Positions 27,701-36,293 of a stretch of DNA of 64,000 nucleotides are shown piece by piece. Positions within the stretch are counted from its first letter, which is position 1. Each line of letters starts with the position of its first letter. Source of the stretch: Flavobacteriaceae bacterium (GTDB lineage Bacteria > Bacteroidota > Bacteroidia > Flavobacteriales > Flavobacteriaceae); the NCBI GenBank assembly GCA_947451525.1, contig CANFZM010000004.1, forward strand, positions 1-64,000. The letters are read 5' to 3'. Under the pieces are notes generated by a model. The model was not told the origin of the DNA. It was given only the letters and a program-made list of their open reading frames with translations, and did no database searches. Both the position numbers and the translations under genes were made by a program.

Positions 27701-29097
27701 TAGCATCTTTAGGATTTTTACCAATGGCGGTAAGCAATGGCGCAGGTGCCGAAGTGCAACGTCCGTTAGCAACTGTGGTAATTGGAGGCTTGATGATAGC
27801 CACTTTTTTAACGCTATTTGTGCTACCAATTTTATATGTTATTTTTGAAAAAGGGGTTAATTTGAATCCATTCAAAAAAAGTGCTACAATAGTGATTCTT
27901 CTGGTTTCCCTTTCCTTTTCTAATGCAAATGCGCAAACACCTATAACTTTACAAACTGCAATAGAAACTGCATTGAAAAATAATTCAAGCCTTAAAAGTG
28001 ACCGATTAAAAGCCGATTATCAGCAGAAATTAATTAAATCGACGACCAATCTTCCTACAACAAATATCATTGCTGATTATGGTCAGATAAATAGTTTTTA
28101 CAATGACAATCGTGTTGGAATTTCGCAATCCTTCAATTTTCCAACGGTGTATAGTCGACAAAAAAAACTATTTAAAGAAGAATGGCAAACGGCAACTTTA
28201 AACGTGGCGATGAAAGAATCCGAACTTAAAAAAGCAGTTTCGCATAGTTTCTATACTTTGGTTTATTTGTATGAAAAAGAAAAACTATTGCAAAAAAGTG
28301 ACACTATATTTTTAGAATTTCAAAAGAAAGCCAATTTGCGATTCCAAAAAGGAGAAAGTAATATTCTGGAAAAAACTACTGCCGAAACCCAACGTGGCAA
28401 CATTCTTCTGCAATTGATTCAGTTGCACCAAGAGAAGGAAATGGTGAAAAGTCAGTTTCAATTGCTGTTAAATTCCGAAAGTGATTTTATTCCAAAAATA
28501 GTTGATTTGAAATTATCTTTAGATAAAACTATCGATAGTACTTTGGTGACACAACATCCAAATCTTAAAATTTTGGAACAGCAGAAGAAAGTGAGTTTGG
28601 CTTCGACTAAATTAGAAAAATCGAAATTATTACCCAGTTTAACTCTTGGTTACAACAACACTTCCATCACTGGTACTGGCGCTAACGATGTGGTTTATGA
28701 TAAATCTACTCGGTTTCAATCGGGTCAAATAGGACTTGGAATTCCGTTATTTGGAGGTTCTCAAAAAGCAAAAATAGCAGCATCCAAAATAGGAGAAAGC
28801 ATTTCTGAAAACGAATACCAAAGAGAAAAATTAGTACTTCAGACGCAATTTCAAAACGCAATTTCCCAATACCAAAGTGATCTAGAAAAACTAGATTATT
28901 TTGAAAAAACAGCACTTCCAAATGCTAAAATTATCATTGAAACTGCCAACAAACAGTTCTATAATGGAGACATTAATTATCTGGATTGGGTACTACTTGC
29001 CAACCAAAGCATCACTATTAAAAGCAACTATATTGATACTGTAATTCATCAAAACGAAATAATTATTCAACTTAATTACCTTACTTCAAAACAATAA
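24745..29097 (+). CDS. CusA/CzcA heavy-metal RND pump fused to a TolC-like outer-membrane factor
   Basis: 1450 aa; residues 1-1043 are HME-RND (KLPIDAVPDITNNQVQV, GLGEIYQY), the C-terminal ~390 aa are an OEP/TolC helical domain (LQTAIETALKNNSSLK). Confidence 0.93.
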   Translation: MLNKIIEFSIKNKLIVGLFTLVLLFYGIYQVTKLPIDAVPDITNNQVQVITIAPSFGATDIERLVTFPIEQANNNISGLKEIRSFSRFGLSLVTMVFDDETDVYWARQQVAERLQKVQTQIPQGIGSPELGPVSTGLGEIYQYVVRPKKGYEKKYNETELRTIQDWIVRRQLLGVKGVAEVSSFGGKLKQYEIAINPNKLQSYGLTISDVFTAVEKNNQNTGGSYIEKGATSLFIRSEGLIGKVEDIENIAIKSTASGTPLFIRDVAEVKIGFATRYGAMTYNDQGEVSGAVVMMLKGANSSDVVKNVKERVALIQKTLPEGVVIEPFLDRTKMVNNAIGTVEKNLLEGALIVIFVLVVFLGNFRAGLLVASVIPLAMLFAIIMMNLFGVSGNLMSLGALDFGLIVDGAVIIVEAVMHQLSHSKKLKNENELSQKKMDKEVQTSASKMMNSAVFGQIIILIVYLPIFTLQGIEGKMFKPMAQTVAFALLGAFILSLTYIPMMSALFLSKKVKHEPNLSDRLMIKVEMRYQHLLQKILNYPKIVISTVVTLFILAVITLTTLGGEFIPALEEGDFAVDTRVLTGSNLNTTIESTQKAAHILKTQFPEVEKVVTKIGSGEVPTDPMAMDASDMIVVMKDKHEWTSAKTFDEMAAKMGKALENVPGITAGFQYPVQMRFNELMTGARQDVVCKIFGENLDTLALYAQKLGKIVNTVKGTQNLYIEPVTGMPQVVIEYNRNIIAQYHLTIDDINKVINTAFAGQSTGLVFEGEKRFDLVVRLNNNQRKDIEDVQNLLIPTPQGTQIPLSQLANVEIKNGPNQIQREDAKRRIVVGFNVRGRDVQSIVNELQEKADKQIKYPAGYYTTYGGAFENLNKAKDRLMIAVPVSLFLIFLLLFFAFNSVKHGLLIYSAIPLSAIGGIFFLALRGMPFSISAGVGFIALFGVAVLNGIVLISEFNQLKSEGMTDLHRIVLMGTKVRLRPVLMTAFVASLGFLPMAVSNGAGAEVQRPLATVVIGGLMIATFLTLFVLPILYVIFEKGVNLNPFKKSATIVILLVSLSFSNANAQTPITLQTAIETALKNNSSLKSDRLKADYQQKLIKSTTNLPTTNIIADYGQINSFYNDNRVGISQSFNFPTVYSRQKKLFKEEWQTATLNVAMKESELKKAVSHSFYTLVYLYEKEKLLQKSDTIFLEFQKKANLRFQKGESNILEKTTAETQRGNILLQLIQLHQEKEMVKSQFQLLLNSESDFIPKIVDLKLSLDKTIDSTLVTQHPNLKILEQQKKVSLASTKLEKSKLLPSLTLGYNNTSITGTGANDVVYDKSTRFQSGQIGLGIPLFGGSQKAKIAASKIGESISENEYQREKLVLQTQFQNAISQYQSDLEKLDYFEKTALPNAKIIIETANKQFYNGDINYLDWVLLANQSITIKSNYIDTVIHQNEIIIQLNYLTSKQ

Positions 29098-29099
29098 AA

Positions 29100-30230
29100 A
29101 TGAAAAATATATTTATAATTTCATGTCTGATGGTGCTTCTTAGTGGCTGTAATTCCAAAAAAGAAGAACAACCTTTGGAAACTTCTGCAAATGCAAATTT
29201 AGTTTCCATCACCGACGCACAATTAAAAAATGCCACCATCGAAACTGGACAACTAGAAAAAAAGAGTATTTCGTCTATCTTAAAAGTAACTGGAAAAATT
29301 GATGTTCCACCACAAAATATGGTTTCGGTAAGCATGCCGCTTGGGGGTTATTTAACCTCAACCAAATTATTACCAGGCTTACATATTGCAAAAGGAGAAG
29401 TTATTGCTACTATGGAAGACCAACAATATGTGCAATTGCAACAGGATTATTTAACTACAAAATCGAAATTGTATTTTGCTGAAAAAGAATACCAACGTCA
29501 AAAAGAACTGAATCAAAGTCAGGCAAGTAGCGACAAAGTTTACCAACAAGCCGATGCCGAATACAAAACCTTAAGAATTACGTTAAGTGCTTTGGCAGAA
29601 AAACTGCGTTTGATTAGTGTAAATCCGAATTCGCTTTCGGAAAAAAATATTTCTAAAAGCGTCAATATTTATGCGCCAATAAATGGTTTTGTATCAAAAG
29701 TAAATGTAAATATTGGAAAATATGTGAATCCGTCCGACGTTTTATTTGAATTAATAAACCCATCGGATATTCATTTGAACTTAAAAATATTTGAAAAAGA
29801 CATCACAAAATTAGCCATTGGTCAAAAATTGGTGGCCTACACCAACAATCAGCCGGATATAAAACATACTTGCGAAATTCTTTTGATAAGTAAAGATTTA
29901 TCTATTGAAGACCATTCGGCAGATGTACATTGTCATTTTGAAAATTACGACAAAACATTATTGCCTGGAATGTACATGAATGCAGAGATTAATGTAAAAA
30001 GTGAGAATGCTTTAACACTTCCGAAAGACGCAGTGGTGAATTTTGAAGGAAAAGAATATATATTTGTAGTAGTAAATAAAAATCAATTTCAAATGACCGA
30101 GGTAAAAACCGGTAATTCTGAAAATGGATTTATTGAAATTTTAGATAATGAGCAATTGACTAAAAATTCTATTGTTACCAAAGGTGCCTATACATTATTA
30201 ATGAAACTTAAAAATAAAGCCGATGAGTGA
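29100..30230 (+). CDS. RND efflux periplasmic adaptor (CusB/HlyD-like lipoprotein)
   Basis: MVLLSGC lipobox, KVTGKIDVPPQNMVSVSMPLGGYL, YAPINGFVSKVNVNIGKYVNP. Confidence 0.92.
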   Translation: MKNIFIISCLMVLLSGCNSKKEEQPLETSANANLVSITDAQLKNATIETGQLEKKSISSILKVTGKIDVPPQNMVSVSMPLGGYLTSTKLLPGLHIAKGEVIATMEDQQYVQLQQDYLTTKSKLYFAEKEYQRQKELNQSQASSDKVYQQADAEYKTLRITLSALAEKLRLISVNPNSLSEKNISKSVNIYAPINGFVSKVNVNIGKYVNPSDVLFELINPSDIHLNLKIFEKDITKLAIGQKLVAYTNNQPDIKHTCEILLISKDLSIEDHSADVHCHFENYDKTLLPGMYMNAEINVKSENALTLPKDAVVNFEGKEYIFVVVNKNQFQMTEVKTGNSENGFIEILDNEQLTKNSIVTKGAYTLLMKLKNKADE

Positions 30231-30921
30231 TGAAATAATTTATAAAGAAGAACATTTAAAAAGTTCCGAATTTATAACCGATATGGTAATCGGGATGAGC
30301 GATGGATTAACCGTGCCGTTTGCACTTGCGGCCGGTTTAAGTGGTGCTGTTGATAGTAATGCTATTGTAATTACTGCTGGTATTGCCGAAATTGTTGCAG
30401 GTTGTATTGCCATGGGATTGGGTGGTTACCTTGCTGGTAAAACCGAACAAGAACATTATGAAAGTGAGTTAAAAAGAGAATATTTTGAAGTGGATAATTA
30501 CCATCAAAAGGAAATTGATGAAGTAAAAGAAATCTTTGCTGATTATGGAATTGATGAAGCAGGACAAACTTTATTGGCAAATCAACTATCTAAAGACAAG
30601 AAAAAATGGGTCGATTTCATGATGAAATTTGAATTAGGTTTAGAAGAACCACATCCTAAAAGAGCAAGAAATAGTGCTTTAACTATTGGTATTGCTTATT
30701 TTGTTGGTGGTCTTTTACCTCTATCTGCCTACTTTTTTACTGAAACACCAAAAGAAGGATTGGTAGTTTCTGCTATTATTACAACACTTTGTCTTTTTGT
30801 TTTTGGCTATTTCAAAAGCAAAGTTACAGGCCAACCTCCTATAAAAGGAGCGTTAAAAGTTACTGCAATTGGCCTTGTTGCTGCAGCAGCAGCGTTTGGA
30901 ATTGCGAAGTTGGTTGGGTAG
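30223..30921 (+). CDS. VIT1/CCC1 family Fe/Mn transporter, full-length copy
   Basis: DMVIGMSDGLTVPFALAAGLSGAV, EQEHYESELKREYFEV, GGLLPLSAYFF; overlaps the adaptor by 8 nt. Confidence 0.92.
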   Translation: MSDEIIYKEEHLKSSEFITDMVIGMSDGLTVPFALAAGLSGAVDSNAIVITAGIAEIVAGCIAMGLGGYLAGKTEQEHYESELKREYFEVDNYHQKEIDEVKEIFADYGIDEAGQTLLANQLSKDKKKWVDFMMKFELGLEEPHPKRARNSALTIGIAYFVGGLLPLSAYFFTETPKEGLVVSAIITTLCLFVFGYFKSKVTGQPPIKGALKVTAIGLVAAAAAFGIAKLVG

Positions 30922-30982
30922 CAAAAATTTGAGTTGCTTTTAAAAATTAAAATAATTCATTTTACTTTTGAAATTACTACTA

Positions 30983-31065
30983 AGTTTGAGTTTAATAATT
31001 GCTCCTCGACTTCGCTTGGGCTCAAATTAAGTTGCCGCGTAATTCAGTAAATTTAAACTCAAACT
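30983..31065. repeat. Inverted repeat element downstream of VIT1 (AGTTTGAGTTTAA ... TTAAACTCAAACT)
   Basis: 13-bp perfect arms separated by ~57 bp. Confidence 0.6.
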
Positions 31066-31103
31066 GTATAATTATAGCAATAAATCTAATGAAAATTGAA
31101 AAT

Positions 31104-31139
31104 AAAAAAACCATCAAAGTATTTTTGATGGTTTTTTTT
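31104..31139. terminator. Bidirectional terminator between convergent genes
   Basis: aaaaaaaccatcaaagtatttttgatggtttttttt. Confidence 0.8.
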
Positions 31140-31158
31140 GGACTAAACAAAATAACGT

Positions 31159-33131
31159 TTATTCTTTTATAAATTTAGATTGTAACTTCTCCTCACCAGA
31201 AAATACTTGAATAATATATAAGCCAGCAGATAGTTTATCAATAGTAACTTGGTTAGTGTTTTGAGTTTTTTCTATAACAATTTTCCCATTTAAATCAGAA
31301 ATTATTATCTTTTCAATCCTAATGTTGTTAGGGGTTTGAATATTCAACAATGATGCAGAAGGATTTGGATATAGTTCTAATTTTAACTGATTTTGTTGAG
31401 CAACATTTAAAGTAGGAGTAAATGAATAGGCGAATGTTAATCGGTTTAACAATATATTATAAACTCCTGCTGTTGTTACGATATTATTACCTCCTCCAAC
31501 TCCTGCCCCAGATGGGAATGTATTGCCTCCCCAATTTATTAACCAACCATGATCTTGACGGAATTTTAATTCTCCTGATGGTAAACTGTAAGCAAATAAA
31601 GAATAATTAACGCCATCTGTCAAAGTTAAATCTATATCATTTGACCATGAAGTAGTTCCTAATGCAGTTGAAACAATTGAAATTACTGGTGCTGGTGCAA
31701 GTAAAGTAAACAAATAAACTCCTGTCTGAATATTAAAACTAACACTGTATGTTCCTGGAATGGTTACGTTAATATTGTCTCCATTTTGAACACCTGTGCC
31801 TGACGGAAAAGCACTACTACCCCAATTAGTCGTCCATGAATTTGCTTGTCTAAATTTAACCCAATAAGGGGTAGAGTTTCCAGATGCAGTTGAAACACCA
31901 GTTAAAAAAACACTACTAATAATATAATTAATACCATCTAAAGTACTCATTGGATAATCATAATTTCCATTGTTAACCCAACTAGATCCTGTAAACTGTG
32001 TTGATAGATTATTGCTATCTGTAACTAAAGATATAATAGGGAAAGTATTAAATTTATATATTCCGCCAGTTGTAGGATTATCGCTGGTGGTTCCTCCAAA
32101 ACCAGTAGTAGTATTGGCAAATTCTAAACTATAAATCTTTTTAGTTTGATTACCAAATAGATGCCAACTTCAGAATCTGGATTATTATTAAAATAGGTAC
32201 GACCAATAGTTCCAGCTTCAGCATAAATTAATGTATTTGTGTTTGGAATAACTTTAACAATTGGCGGACCAGATAAACTAGGTAGACCACTTGCTGTTGT
32301 TGTTATATTACTAAATGTTGTGCCACCGTCTACGGTTTTTAAGACACTTAAAACACTTCCTACTCTACCAACAATATAACCAGTAGTAGCATTTTTAAAA
32401 GTAAAAGAAAAAGGGATACTAACTGATAAATCTGCAACAGTCCATGTAGTACCATAATCAACTGATTTGTATAGTCTGTTTAACCATGTTGTCCCTGAAG
32501 TGCTAGCAAACCATAAAGTACTTCCATCAGGAGTGGCATCAAACAAGCCATCTGTTCCAAATTCACCCGCAAGGCATGTTGGTAAGTTAGCATTAGGTAC
32601 TCTAACCCAAGTTATGCCTGCGTCTGACGTTTTATATATTTCGAATGAACCACCTGCAATTGGGTCTCCTTGAACAATTCCATTATTATCATCAAAAAAA
32701 CGAATGTTGTCAGGATAAGAGTTTGCATCATTAAAAAGTGCTGTAACTTGTTTAGTCCATGTTGTTCCTCCATCTACCGTTACATAAACTCCAGTATTAG
32801 CATGATTATTTCCATCATGTCCACACATCCATGCTTTTGTAGCCGATCTAGCTGTTATTCCAAAAGGAATAAAAGTATTTGGCAATCCAAAAGAGCCTGC
32901 TGTCCATGTATTTCCTCCATCAATAGATTTTGAAAATTGCTGTGTGGGATTGCTCTGATAGGTAATTGTCCAAATAACATTATCGTTAGCAATAGAAGTG
33001 TGAAAAGCAATATCTCCTGTTGGAAATCCAGTTGACTTTTGAGTCCAGATTTGCGCTTGCATCATTACAGATGTTGCAATAGTATATAAAAGCACAATTA
33101 AATACCTTTTTTTAAGTAATTTTTTCTTCAT
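31159..33131 (-). pseudogene. Secreted T9SS cargo: YCF48/BNR-like N-part + SusE/F-like repeats + type A sorting domain, split by a frameshift near 32162-32172
   Basis: ORF 32124-33131 runs into ORF 31159-31950 through open sequence SWHLFGNQTKKIYSLEFANTTTGFGG...YPMSTLDGINY after a single-nt frame change; C-terminus LYPNPSASLLNI...GLYIIQVFSGEEKLQSKFIKE. Confidence 0.8.
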
Positions 33132-33425
33132 AACATTCTATGTAAATTAAAAAGTCTACTTATTTCAGGCATTGACATTCCTGTCCTAGAAGGTTCTAAG
33201 ATGATTTTTTTTTACAAAAAAACAATTAAGGTAATTTGTTAAAATAATATAACTTATGTAAATTAAATAAAAATAAATTATAAATACAAATTTTTAAAAT
33301 TTAATCTCTATTCGCTTGGACTTTTAATCTTTAGCAAATGGTGGTCATTGTCAAAGGTTATTTTTTAATTTAGGTTGCTTCATATTTATGATTACTACAC
33401 AGGAATGTTTCTTCCAACAGATTTA

Positions 33426-33679
33426 AAAATAGCGCATTAACTATTGGTATTGCTTATTTTGTTGGTGGACTATTGCCTCTATCCGCCTACTTTTTTACCG
33501 AAACCCCAAAAGAAGGACTGGTAGTTTCTGCCATAATCACAACTGTTTGTCTTTTTGTTTTTGGTTATTTCAAAAGCAAAGTAACAGGCCAACCACCTAT
33601 AAAAGGAGCGTTAAAAGTTACCGCAATTGGTCTTGTTGCAGCAGCAGCAGCATTTGGAATTGCTAAGTTGGTTGGGTAA
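33426..33679 (+). pseudogene. Truncated second copy of the VIT1/CCC1 gene (3' end only)
   Basis: NSALTIGIAYFVGGLLPLSAYFFTETPKEGLVVSAIITTVCLFVFGYFKSKVTGQPPIKGALKVTAIGLVAAAAAFGIAKLVG, near-identical protein to 30670-30921. Confidence 0.93.
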
Positions 33680-33701
33680 AACCTCTAAAATATACAATTT
33701 T

Positions 33702-33730
33702 TAAAAGTCCTATTCGTTTAGGACTTTTTT
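33702..33730 (+). terminator. Terminator after the VIT1 fragment
   Basis: aaaagtcctattcgtttaggactttttt. Confidence 0.75.
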
Positions 33731-33796
33731 CGTTTATCTTAATAACTTTTCAAAAGTCTATTATCTATTTGTCTACCATCTATTATCTAAAAATCC

Positions 33797-33804
33797 TATC
33801 TTTG
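33797..33804 (+). promoter_or_regulatory. -7 box TATCTTTG, transketolase promoter
   Basis: TATCTTTGacgc 28 nt before ATG 33832. Confidence 0.55.
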
Positions 33805-33831
33805 ACGCATTATAATTTTTAACTACACAAA

Positions 33832-34677
33832 ATGTCTGACATTAAACAACTACAAGATTTCACAACGCAAGTACGAAGAGACATCCTTCGAATGGTTCAT
33901 GCAGTAAATTCAGGTCATCCCGGAGGTTCTTTAGGCTGTACCGAATTTTTAGTAGCCTTGTACCAAAACATCCTAACCCGCAAAGAAGGTTTTGATATGA
34001 ACGGAATTGGTGAAGATTTATTCTTTCTTTCTAACGGTCATATTTCTCCTGTTTTTTATAGCGTTTTAGCTCGAAGCGGATACTTTCCGGTAGCAGAATT
34101 GGCTACCTTTAGAAAGTTAAACACGCGTTTACAAGGACACCCAACTACCCACGAAGGTCTTCCAGGAATTAGAATTGCTTCTGGATCTTTAGGTCAAGGA
34201 TTATCGGTTGCTATTGGTGCTGCTCAAGCAAAAAAACTAAACAACGACAATCATTTAGTTTATGCACTTACTGGCGATGGCGAATTGCAAGAAGGCCAAA
34301 ACTGGGAAGCCATCATGTATGCCGCTGCAAAAAAAATAGATACCTTAATTGCTACCGTAGATTTAAACGGAAAACAAATTGATGGTTCTACGGATGAGGT
34401 TTTAAACATGGGAAGCGTTCGCGCTAAATTTGAAGCATTCGGTTGGGACGTTTTAGAAATTGCTAAAGGAAACAATCTTGAAGCAATTCTTACCGGAATG
34501 AGCGAAGCCAAAGCAAGAACTGGAAAAGGAAAACCAGTTTGTGTTTTATTACATACCGAAATGGGGAATGGTGTTGACTACATGATGCATACTCATGCTT
34601 GGCATGGTAAAGCGCCCAACGACGAGCAATTAGCAAAAGCATTAGAACAAAACCCAGAAACTTTAGGAGATTATTAA
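33832..34677 (+). CDS. Transketolase, N-terminal subunit
   Basis: VNSGHPGGSLGCTEFL, GSLGQGLSVAIGAA, LTGDGELQEGQNWEA. Confidence 0.95.
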   Translation: MSDIKQLQDFTTQVRRDILRMVHAVNSGHPGGSLGCTEFLVALYQNILTRKEGFDMNGIGEDLFFLSNGHISPVFYSVLARSGYFPVAELATFRKLNTRLQGHPTTHEGLPGIRIASGSLGQGLSVAIGAAQAKKLNNDNHLVYALTGDGELQEGQNWEAIMYAAAKKIDTLIATVDLNGKQIDGSTDEVLNMGSVRAKFEAFGWDVLEIAKGNNLEAILTGMSEAKARTGKGKPVCVLLHTEMGNGVDYMMHTHAWHGKAPNDEQLAKALEQNPETLGDY

Positions 34678-34745
34678 ATGCTCTATGCTATAAGCCGTAT
34701 GCTTTAAACCTACTGCCTATAGCCTAAAGCTTACAGCTATAAAAA

Positions 34746-35699
34746 ATGAAAAAATATACAAACACAGGAAGTAAAGATACCCGTTCGGGATTTGGTGCAG
34801 GAATGACCGAATTAGGACAAAAAAATGAAAACGTTGTTGCTTTATGCGCCGATTTAATTGGTTCATTAAAATTTGACGATTTCAAAAAAAATCACCCAGA
34901 ACGTTTTTTCCAAATTGGAATTGCAGAAGCCAACATGATTGGAATTGCTGCTGGATTGACTATTGGTGGAAAAATTCCTTTTACTGGAACCTTCGCAAAC
35001 TTTTCAACTGGTAGAGTTTACGATCAAATTCGCCAATCGGTTGCTTATTCGGATAAAAATGTAAAAATTTGTGCTTCACATGCTGGTTTAACACTAGGAG
35101 AAGATGGAGCAACACACCAAATATTAGAAGATATTGGTTTGATGAAAATGCTTCCAGGAATGACGGTAATCAATACTTGCGATTACAACCAAACCAAAGC
35201 GGCTACATTGGCAATTGCAGACCACCAAGGTCCTGTTTACTTACGTTTTGGTCGACCAGTAGTACCTAACTTTATGCCATCTGACGAGCCTTTCGTAATT
35301 GGAAAAGCAATTTTGCTAAATGAAGGAACCGATGTAACTATAATTGCTACCGGGCATTTAGTTTGGGAAGCATTAATTGCTGCAGAAGCTTTGGAAGCAA
35401 AAGGAATATCTGCAGAAGTAATCAATATTCATACAATCAAACCTTTGGATGAAGAGGCTATATTAAAATCGGTTGCTAAAACTGGTTGTGTAGTTACTGC
35501 CGAAGAGCACAATATCCTTGGCGGATTAGGAGAAAGCGTTGCTAGAACCTTAGCATTAAACAATCCAAGACCACAAGAATTTGTTGCAGTGCAAGATTCG
35601 TTTGGTGAAAGCGGAACTCCAGAACAATTGATGGAGAAATACAAACTAAACAATCAAGCTATTGTAGAAGCTGTAGAACGAGTAATTAAGAGAAAGTAA
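34746..35699 (+). CDS. Transketolase, C-terminal subunit
   Basis: FFQIGIAEANMIGIAAGL, HAGLTLGEDGATHQ, VVTAEEHNILGGLG. Confidence 0.95.
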   Translation: MKKYTNTGSKDTRSGFGAGMTELGQKNENVVALCADLIGSLKFDDFKKNHPERFFQIGIAEANMIGIAAGLTIGGKIPFTGTFANFSTGRVYDQIRQSVAYSDKNVKICASHAGLTLGEDGATHQILEDIGLMKMLPGMTVINTCDYNQTKAATLAIADHQGPVYLRFGRPVVPNFMPSDEPFVIGKAILLNEGTDVTIIATGHLVWEALIAAEALEAKGISAEVINIHTIKPLDEEAILKSVAKTGCVVTAEEHNILGGLGESVARTLALNNPRPQEFVAVQDSFGESGTPEQLMEKYKLNNQAIVEAVERVIKRK

Positions 35700-35719
35700 T
35701 ACACTCCTTTAAAATAAGT

Positions 35720-35758
35720 AAATCCGTCTTGTAAATCTTACAAGACGGATTTTTTTTG
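35720..35758 (+). terminator. Terminator after the transketolase genes
   Basis: aaatccgtcttgtaaatcttacaagacggatttttttt. Confidence 0.85.
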
Positions 35759-35818
35759 CAACCTATATTTAAACTAAAAAACCGCTTCGTGTGAACGAAA
35801 CGGTTTTCTTAAATTAAG

Positions 35819-35892
35819 AGCCGGCGGAGGGACTCGAACCCACGACCTGCTGATTACAAATCAGCTGCTCTAGCCAACTGAGCTACGCTGGC
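35819..35892 (-). tRNA. tRNA-Thr (anticodon UGU)
   Basis: Cloverleaf read on the minus strand: GCCAGCG TA GCTC..GAGC A GCTGA TTTGTAA TCAGC ... GTTCGAGTC CCTC CGCCGGC T; loop TTTGTAA gives TGT. Confidence 0.95.
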
Positions 35893-35970
35893 AACTCTTT
35901 AGTGGTGCAAATATAATATTGAAATTCAGTTTTCCAAAATAAATTTACACTTTTTTCGAATATTTTTTAA

Positions 35971-36237
35971 TTATAAAGCGTTGATTTTAGCAATCAATTG
36001 ATTAGCAGTTTGTTCTAAATCTGCATTGATTTGTTTAAAATGTGCTTTCTTATTTTCTACTTTTTTAGCATTAACCTTAACGATTAAAGCATCGAAAGAA
36101 GTAATCGCCTCATCTATAACAGCATTGGTAGCATCTGTTGGCTTTCCTTCGCTTGTCATTTCATGAATATAAACTGCTTCAATAATATCACCTAATACAA
36201 AATTGATATCTTTCTTTAAATTTTTAACACTTGGCAT
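35971..36237 (-). CDS. Conserved hypothetical protein (88 aa)
   Basis: Intact ORF, Lys-rich helical protein MPSVKNLKKDINFVLGDIIEAVY. Confidence 0.65.
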   Translation of the reverse strand: MPSVKNLKKDINFVLGDIIEAVYIHEMTSEGKPTDATNAVIDEAITSFDALIVKVNAKKVENKKAHFKQINADLEQTANQLIAKINAL

Positions 36238-36293
36238 TTTTCTTTTATTTAATAATTCGGATGCAAAATTACATATAATCTTTCTAATATTGG

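Noticed and set aside
33473-33679. 68-aa ORF as an independent gene
   Set aside because: It is the 3' tail of a VIT1 gene, starting at an internal TTG.
33832-35699. Transketolase as a frameshifted single gene
   Set aside because: Two intact ORFs with their own starts and a spacer; split transketolase is an established arrangement.
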